A stretch of 8,265 bases of DNA. It comes from Pseudomonadota bacterium. Its GTDB lineage: Bacteria > Pseudomonadota > Gammaproteobacteria > Xanthomonadales > Xanthomonadaceae. Below, one piece after another: positions 5,347 through 8,265 of the stretch. How positions within the stretch are numbered: the first letter of the stretch is position 1; each line of letters opens with the position of its first letter. The notes under the pieces were generated by a model. That model saw nothing but the letters and a program-made list of their open reading frames with translations, searched no databases and was not told the origin of the DNA. A program made the translations under genes and the position numbers. Location: contig JAEXNZ010000288.1 in assembly GCA_023439425.1 (NCBI GenBank), forward strand, positions 1 to 8,265, written 5' to 3'.

Positions 5347-6065
5347 TGCTGGTCGCCAAAGGTCTGCGCAAAAAATACAAGCAGCGCGAAGTCGTCAAGG
5401 AATTCGGGCTGACCCTCGATGCCGGCGAAGTGGTCGGCCTGCTCGGCCCCAACGGCGCGGGCAAGACCACCTGCTTCTACATGATCGTCGGACTGGTCGA
5501 GGCCGATGCCGGCAGCATCGTGCTGGACGGCAAGGACATCACCGCCGACCCCATGTACACCCGCGCCAAGCAGGGCGTGGGTTACCTGCCGCAGGAACCC
5601 TCGGTGTTCCGCAAGCTGACCGTGGCCGACAACATCCGCCTGGTGTTGGAGCTGCGCGACGACCTGGACGCCGCCGGCCGCGAGAAGGAGCTGAATTCGC
5701 TTCTGGACGAACTGCAGATCGGCCATGTGTCCGAACAGCTGGGGGCCAGCCTGTCCGGCGGTGAGCGCCGCCGCTGTGAAATCGCCCGCGCGCTTGCCGC
5801 GCAGCCGCGCCTGATCCTGCTCGACGAACCGTTCGCCGGCGTCGACCCGATCTCGGTTGGCGAGATCCAGCGCATCGTCACCCACCTCAAGCAGCGCGGC
5901 ATCGGCGTGCTGATCACCGACCACAATGTCCGTGAAACCTTGGGAATCTGCGACCGCGCGTATATCCTCAACGAAGGCAGCGTACTGGCGCAGGGTGCAC
6001 CGGACGCAATCCTGGACAACGCCGACGTCCGTCGCGTCTACCTTGGAGACACCTTCAAGCTCTGA
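5346..6065 (+). CDS. lptB: LPS export ABC transporter ATP-binding protein LptB
   Basis: LptB is the cytoplasmic ATPase of LptB2FGC, which extracts LPS from the inner membrane. The product has 239 residues, the standard length. Motifs in order are Walker A GPNGAGKTT (34-42), Q-loop Q83 in YLPQE, the ABC signature LSGGERRR (136-143), Walker B LILLDEP with D160 and catalytic E161, the D-loop AGVDP, and the switch histidine H193 in TDHNVRETL, a stretch characteristic of LptB. The C-terminus VRRVYLGDTFKL is also typical. Its ATG overlaps the lptA stop by one base, and GGGAG (5332-5336) inside the end of lptA serves as ribosome site, so the two are translationally linked. The membrane partners LptF and LptG are not in this window. 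Confidence 0.98.
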   Translation: MLVAKGLRKKYKQREVVKEFGLTLDAGEVVGLLGPNGAGKTTCFYMIVGLVEADAGSIVLDGKDITADPMYTRAKQGVGYLPQEPSVFRKLTVADNIRLVLELRDDLDAAGREKELNSLLDELQIGHVSEQLGASLSGGERRRCEIARALAAQPRLILLDEPFAGVDPISVGEIQRIVTHLKQRGIGVLITDHNVRETLGICDRAYILNEGSVLAQGAPDAILDNADVRRVYLGDTFKL

Positions 6066-6107
6066 CCGGTCGGCCGCTGCGGCACCCTCCCCCCGTTGGG
6101 CACAGGC

Positions 6108-7550
6108 ATGAAGGCACGGCTGCAGACATCGCTGGGACAGCAACTGGTCATGACGCCGCAGCTGCGTCAGGCCATCAAGCTGCTGCAGATGTCCACCACC
6201 GAGCTGGAGCTGGAAATTGCCGAGGCGGTGGAAACCAACCCGCTGCTGGAATGGGCTGAGAATGACCAGCCCGGGCTCGACGCTGCGCCCGGCGCGGACG
6301 AACGGCCGAATGAGAGCAGCGACGGCCCGGACGAACCGGGCGAGCGCAGCGCCGCAAGCGAAGATGACTGGGCCCCGGGCGAAGCCGACTGGAGCAGCAG
6401 TGGCGGCAGCGGCTCGTTCGACGACGACGACAACGGCAGCGCCGCCGAGCGCGTCGCTGAAACCGAAACCCTGGCCGACCACCTGCTGTGGCAGCTGCAT
6501 CTGTCGCATCTGTCCGCGCGCGACCGCAGCATCGGTGCGGCGCTGATTGATGCCCTGGAAGAAGACGGCTACCTGCGCGAGCCGTTGTCGACCATTGCCG
6601 AAACCCTGCTGCCGGCCATTCACGCCGACGAGGCGGAGATTCTGACCGTGCTGCACCAGATCCAGCGCTTCGACCCGATCGGGGTGGGCGCGCGCAGCCT
6701 GGGCGAATGCCTGCAGCTCCAGCTGGACGTGCTGGACCCGCAGACCCCCGGCTTGGCGCTGGCCCGGCGCATCGCCGACGGCCCGCTGGAGCGCCTGCCG
6801 CGCAGCGGCGTGGACGGCCTGGCCCATGAACTGAAAGTCCCGGCCGCCGAAGTGGACACCGCCGTCCAGTTGCTGCGCTCGCTGGACCCGCGCCCGGGCA
6901 CCCAGATCGGCGAACTGGCCCACGACAGCTACGTGGTGCCGGACTGCGTGGTCTGGCGGCAGGGCGGCGTGTGGCGCGCGGCCCTGGCCGGGCACGCCGG
7001 CCCGCGGGTGGTGATTCACCGCGGCTATGAACAGATGATCCGGCGCTGCGGCGAAAGCGACGCAGGCTACCTGCGCGCGCACCTGCAGGAGGCGCGCTGG
7101 CTGCTGAAGGGCCTGGAGGCGCGCGGCGAAACCCTGCTGCGGGTCATGCGCTGCCTGCTGCAACAGCAGTCGGCCTTCCTGGAGTTCGGTGAGCAGGCGC
7201 TGCGCCCGCTGACCCTGCGCGAGGTCGCCGGCGAGCTGGGCCTGCACGAATCCACCATCTCCCGGGCCATCGCCCGCAAGTACGTGCGGACGCCGCGCGG
7301 CACCCTGCCGCTGCGCAGCTTCTTCGCATCCGGGATCGATACCGACAGCGGCGGGGAGGCGTCCAGCACCGCCATCCAGGCCATGATCCGCCGCCTGATC
7401 GACGACGAGAACCCGCGCAAGCCGCTTTCTGACGCCAAGCTGGCTGACCTGCTCAAAACCTCGGGAATACCGGTGGCGCGACGCACCGTGGCGAAGTATC
7501 GTGAGGCCATGAACATTTCCGCCTCGCACGAAAGAGTACGTATCGCCTGA
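6108..7550 (+). CDS. rpoN: RNA polymerase sigma-54 factor
   Basis: RpoN directs RNA polymerase to -24/-12 promoters that need enhancer-binding activators, with roles in nitrogen use, motility and type IV pili. The product has 480 residues. Region I (1-50) is the canonical glutamine/leucine-rich start MKARLQTSLGQQLVMTPQLR and the LLQMSTTELELEI segment. Region II (about 51-119) is an acidic, Gly/Ser-rich linker including DDDD near 105-108. Region III starts near 120 and includes the core-binding part, a helix-turn-helix at about 368-388 (LTLREVAGELGLHESTISRA), and the diagnostic RpoN box ARRTVAKYRE (457-466). A TTG at 6096 would add four residues, but the ATG at 6108 gives the conserved N-terminus. 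Placement between lptB and hpf matches the usual locus. Many xanthomonads carry a second rpoN near flagellar genes, so this is probably the lpt-linked rpoN1-type copy (inference). Confidence 0.97.
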   Translation: MKARLQTSLGQQLVMTPQLRQAIKLLQMSTTELELEIAEAVETNPLLEWAENDQPGLDAAPGADERPNESSDGPDEPGERSAASEDDWAPGEADWSSSGGSGSFDDDDNGSAAERVAETETLADHLLWQLHLSHLSARDRSIGAALIDALEEDGYLREPLSTIAETLLPAIHADEAEILTVLHQIQRFDPIGVGARSLGECLQLQLDVLDPQTPGLALARRIADGPLERLPRSGVDGLAHELKVPAAEVDTAVQLLRSLDPRPGTQIGELAHDSYVVPDCVVWRQGGVWRAALAGHAGPRVVIHRGYEQMIRRCGESDAGYLRAHLQEARWLLKGLEARGETLLRVMRCLLQQQSAFLEFGEQALRPLTLREVAGELGLHESTISRAIARKYVRTPRGTLPLRSFFASGIDTDSGGEASSTAIQAMIRRLIDDENPRKPLSDAKLADLLKTSGIPVARRTVAKYREAMNISASHERVRIA

Positions 7551-7596
7551 CGCTCCACGCGCCCGGCGGGAAGGTTCATTGGCAAATCCGAATAAA

Positions 7597-7602
7597 AAGG
7601 AG
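7597..7602 (+). promoter_or_regulatory. Strong ribosome binding site of hpf
   Basis: AAGGAG, within an A-rich stretch (7591-7603), lies 7 nt before the hpf ATG. It is the best Shine-Dalgarno in the window and contrasts with the weak sites of the upstream genes. That fits a small protein made in high copy when growth slows. No clear promoter was seen in the 59-bp spacer between rpoN and hpf. Confidence 0.8.
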
Positions 7603-7609
7603 ACACCCG

Positions 7610-7930
7610 ATGCGCATCGAAACGTTTGGCAAAGATGTCGAAGTCACCCCCGCCCTGCAGTCCTATGTCGAGGAGAAGCTGGCGAGAATCAGTAAGCACT
7701 TCGGCAAGGAGCATTGCGACGCACGGGTCACATTGAAGCTGCAGAAGCCTGACCATCACGTCGATGCCAGCGTCAACATCCCCGGCCAGACCCTGCATGC
7801 CGAAGCCAACGGCCAGACGATGTACGCCGCCATTGACGTGCTCGCTGACAAGCTCGACCGCCTGGTGATCAAGCACAAGGAGAAGAAACACCAGCACGCC
7901 CCCGTGCCGGTGAGCGACAATGGCGGCTGA
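7610..7930 (+). CDS. hpf: Ribosome hibernation promoting factor, short form
   Basis: Hpf (ribosome-associated inhibitor family, sigma-54 modulation protein S30EA) binds the 30S decoding region and helps form inactive 100S ribosomes in stationary phase. The 106-residue product is the short form, slightly longer than the E. coli protein of 95, and lacks the extra C-terminal dimerisation domain of long Hpf. It shows the usual pattern: VEVTPALQSYVEEKLARISKHF near the N-terminus, a middle beta sheet with VDASVNIPGQTLHAEA, then MYAAIDVLADKLDRLVIKHKEK with a basic end (K, H and R) for rRNA contact. The last 12 residues (APVPVSDNGG region) are probably flexible. It follows rpoN and precedes ptsN, as in many gamma-proteobacteria. 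Confidence 0.96.
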   Translation: MRIETFGKDVEVTPALQSYVEEKLARISKHFGKEHCDARVTLKLQKPDHHVDASVNIPGQTLHAEANGQTMYAAIDVLADKLDRLVIKHKEKKHQHAPVPVSDNGG

Positions 7931-7951
7931 CGCCCCCATGTTCTCCCCAAC

Positions 7952-8265
7952 ATGCCCCTGACTGCCCTACTGGCGGCCGTGCGCCCCCAGGTGCTGCCGG
8001 CCGCCGACCGCGACAGCGTGCTGCAGGCCGCGGCCCGCCTGCTGGCCTGCCGCGAAGCCAATGCCGAACTGATCTACCAGAACCTGTGCCAGCGCGAACA
8101 GCTGGGCAGCACCGCCATCGGCCATGGCATCGCCATTCCGCATGGCCGCGCACCGCTGCTGGAACGCCCTCGTGGGGCCCTGCTGCGGCTGGAAACGCCG
8201 GTGGATTTCGGTGGCGACGAACCCGTCGATCTGGTGTTCGCCATGGCCGTGCCGGCCCACTACAC
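7952..8265 (+). CDS. ptsN: PTS IIA-like nitrogen regulatory protein, 5' part (truncated by window end)
   Basis: The open frame from ATG 7952 runs off the right edge after 104 full codons, of an expected 150 or so. EIIA-Ntr is the terminal phosphate acceptor of the nitrogen PTS (PtsP-PtsO-PtsN) and regulates metabolism and potassium balance through its phosphorylation state. The translation begins MPLTALLAAVRPQVLPAADR and contains REQLGSTAIGHGIAIPHGRA. The phosphorylated histidine should be H64 in IPHGR. ETPVDFGGDEPVDLVFAMAVPA follows as expected for the PTS EIIA type-2 domain. It starts 21 bp after hpf. No Shine-Dalgarno is visible, and the start codon lies in the 3' arm of a small inverted repeat. 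An upstream ATG at 7938 is out of frame. Identity is firm; the start is fairly firm. Confidence 0.94.
   Translation, partial: MPLTALLAAVRPQVLPAADRDSVLQAAARLLACREANAELIYQNLCQREQLGSTAIGHGIAIPHGRAPLLERPRGALLRLETPVDFGGDEPVDLVFAMAVPAHY

Noticed and set aside
6066..6107. Possible hairpin or degenerate REP in the lptB-rpoN gap (around CGGCCGCTGCGG)
   Set aside because: Only about four base pairs form, there is no GTAG, and no T tract follows. It is too weak to call a repeat or a terminator.
5199..7529. A 776-codon open frame on the minus strand, antisense to the end of lptA, all of lptB and most of rpoN
   Set aside because: Its composition (very rich in Q, H, R, G and A) is what the complement of high-GC codon use gives. 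It has no recognisable domain, and the plus strand carries three certain genes with conserved motifs.
7551..7609. Search for a sigma-54 or sigma-70 promoter between rpoN and hpf
   Set aside because: TTGGCA at 7579-7584 resembles a -35 or a -24 core, but no matching -10 or -12 element sits at the needed spacing.

Overview
The window is a high-GC proteobacterial core-genome segment that best fits the family Xanthomonadaceae, most likely Stenotrophomonas or a close relative. Three observations support this. The gene order is ibaG-murA facing kdsD-kdsC-lptC-lptA-lptB-rpoN-hpf-ptsN. The protein sequences look xanthomonad throughout. The intergenic spaces carry short hairpins flanked by GTAG, which is the signature of the SMAG-type REP elements known from Stenotrophomonas maltophilia. 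The taxon is inferred from these features and was not tested by a database search.

Layout. From 1 to 545 is the 3' part of a plus-strand DUF3108-family gene. It converges on a minus-strand operon, and the gap of about 100 bp between them holds a pair of inverted REP hairpins (554-606) and a bidirectional intrinsic terminator (615-644). The minus-strand operon, in transcription order, is ibaG (BolA family, TTG start), a solitary REP hairpin, murA, and a small membrane-anchored EF-hand protein that overlaps the murA stop codon by 4 nt. A 53-bp AT-enriched divergent region (2525-2577) separates ibaG from kdsD. From 2578 to the right edge everything is on the plus strand and tightly packed: kdsD, kdsC, lptC, lptA, lptB, rpoN, hpf and the first 104 codons of ptsN, which runs off the window.

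How the genes fit together. KdsD makes arabinose 5-phosphate and KdsC removes the phosphate from KDO 8-phosphate. These two steps supply KDO for the LPS inner core. LptC, LptA and LptB are parts of the machine that carries finished LPS across the periplasm. MurA makes the first committed precursor of peptidoglycan. The left and right transcription units therefore serve the two main envelope layers from one divergent control region. RpoN (sigma-54), Hpf (ribosome hibernation) and PtsN (EIIA-Ntr of the nitrogen PTS) form the usual regulatory tail of this cluster.

Compared with the remembered E. coli order, the mla genes and yrbG that lie between ibaG and kdsD are missing here, so the two arms sit head to head. 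I see no phage, insertion sequence, CRISPR array, tRNA or rRNA. This is mostly an ordinary, well-conserved region. The least explained items are the REP pair and the uncharacterised EF-hand protein coupled to murA.
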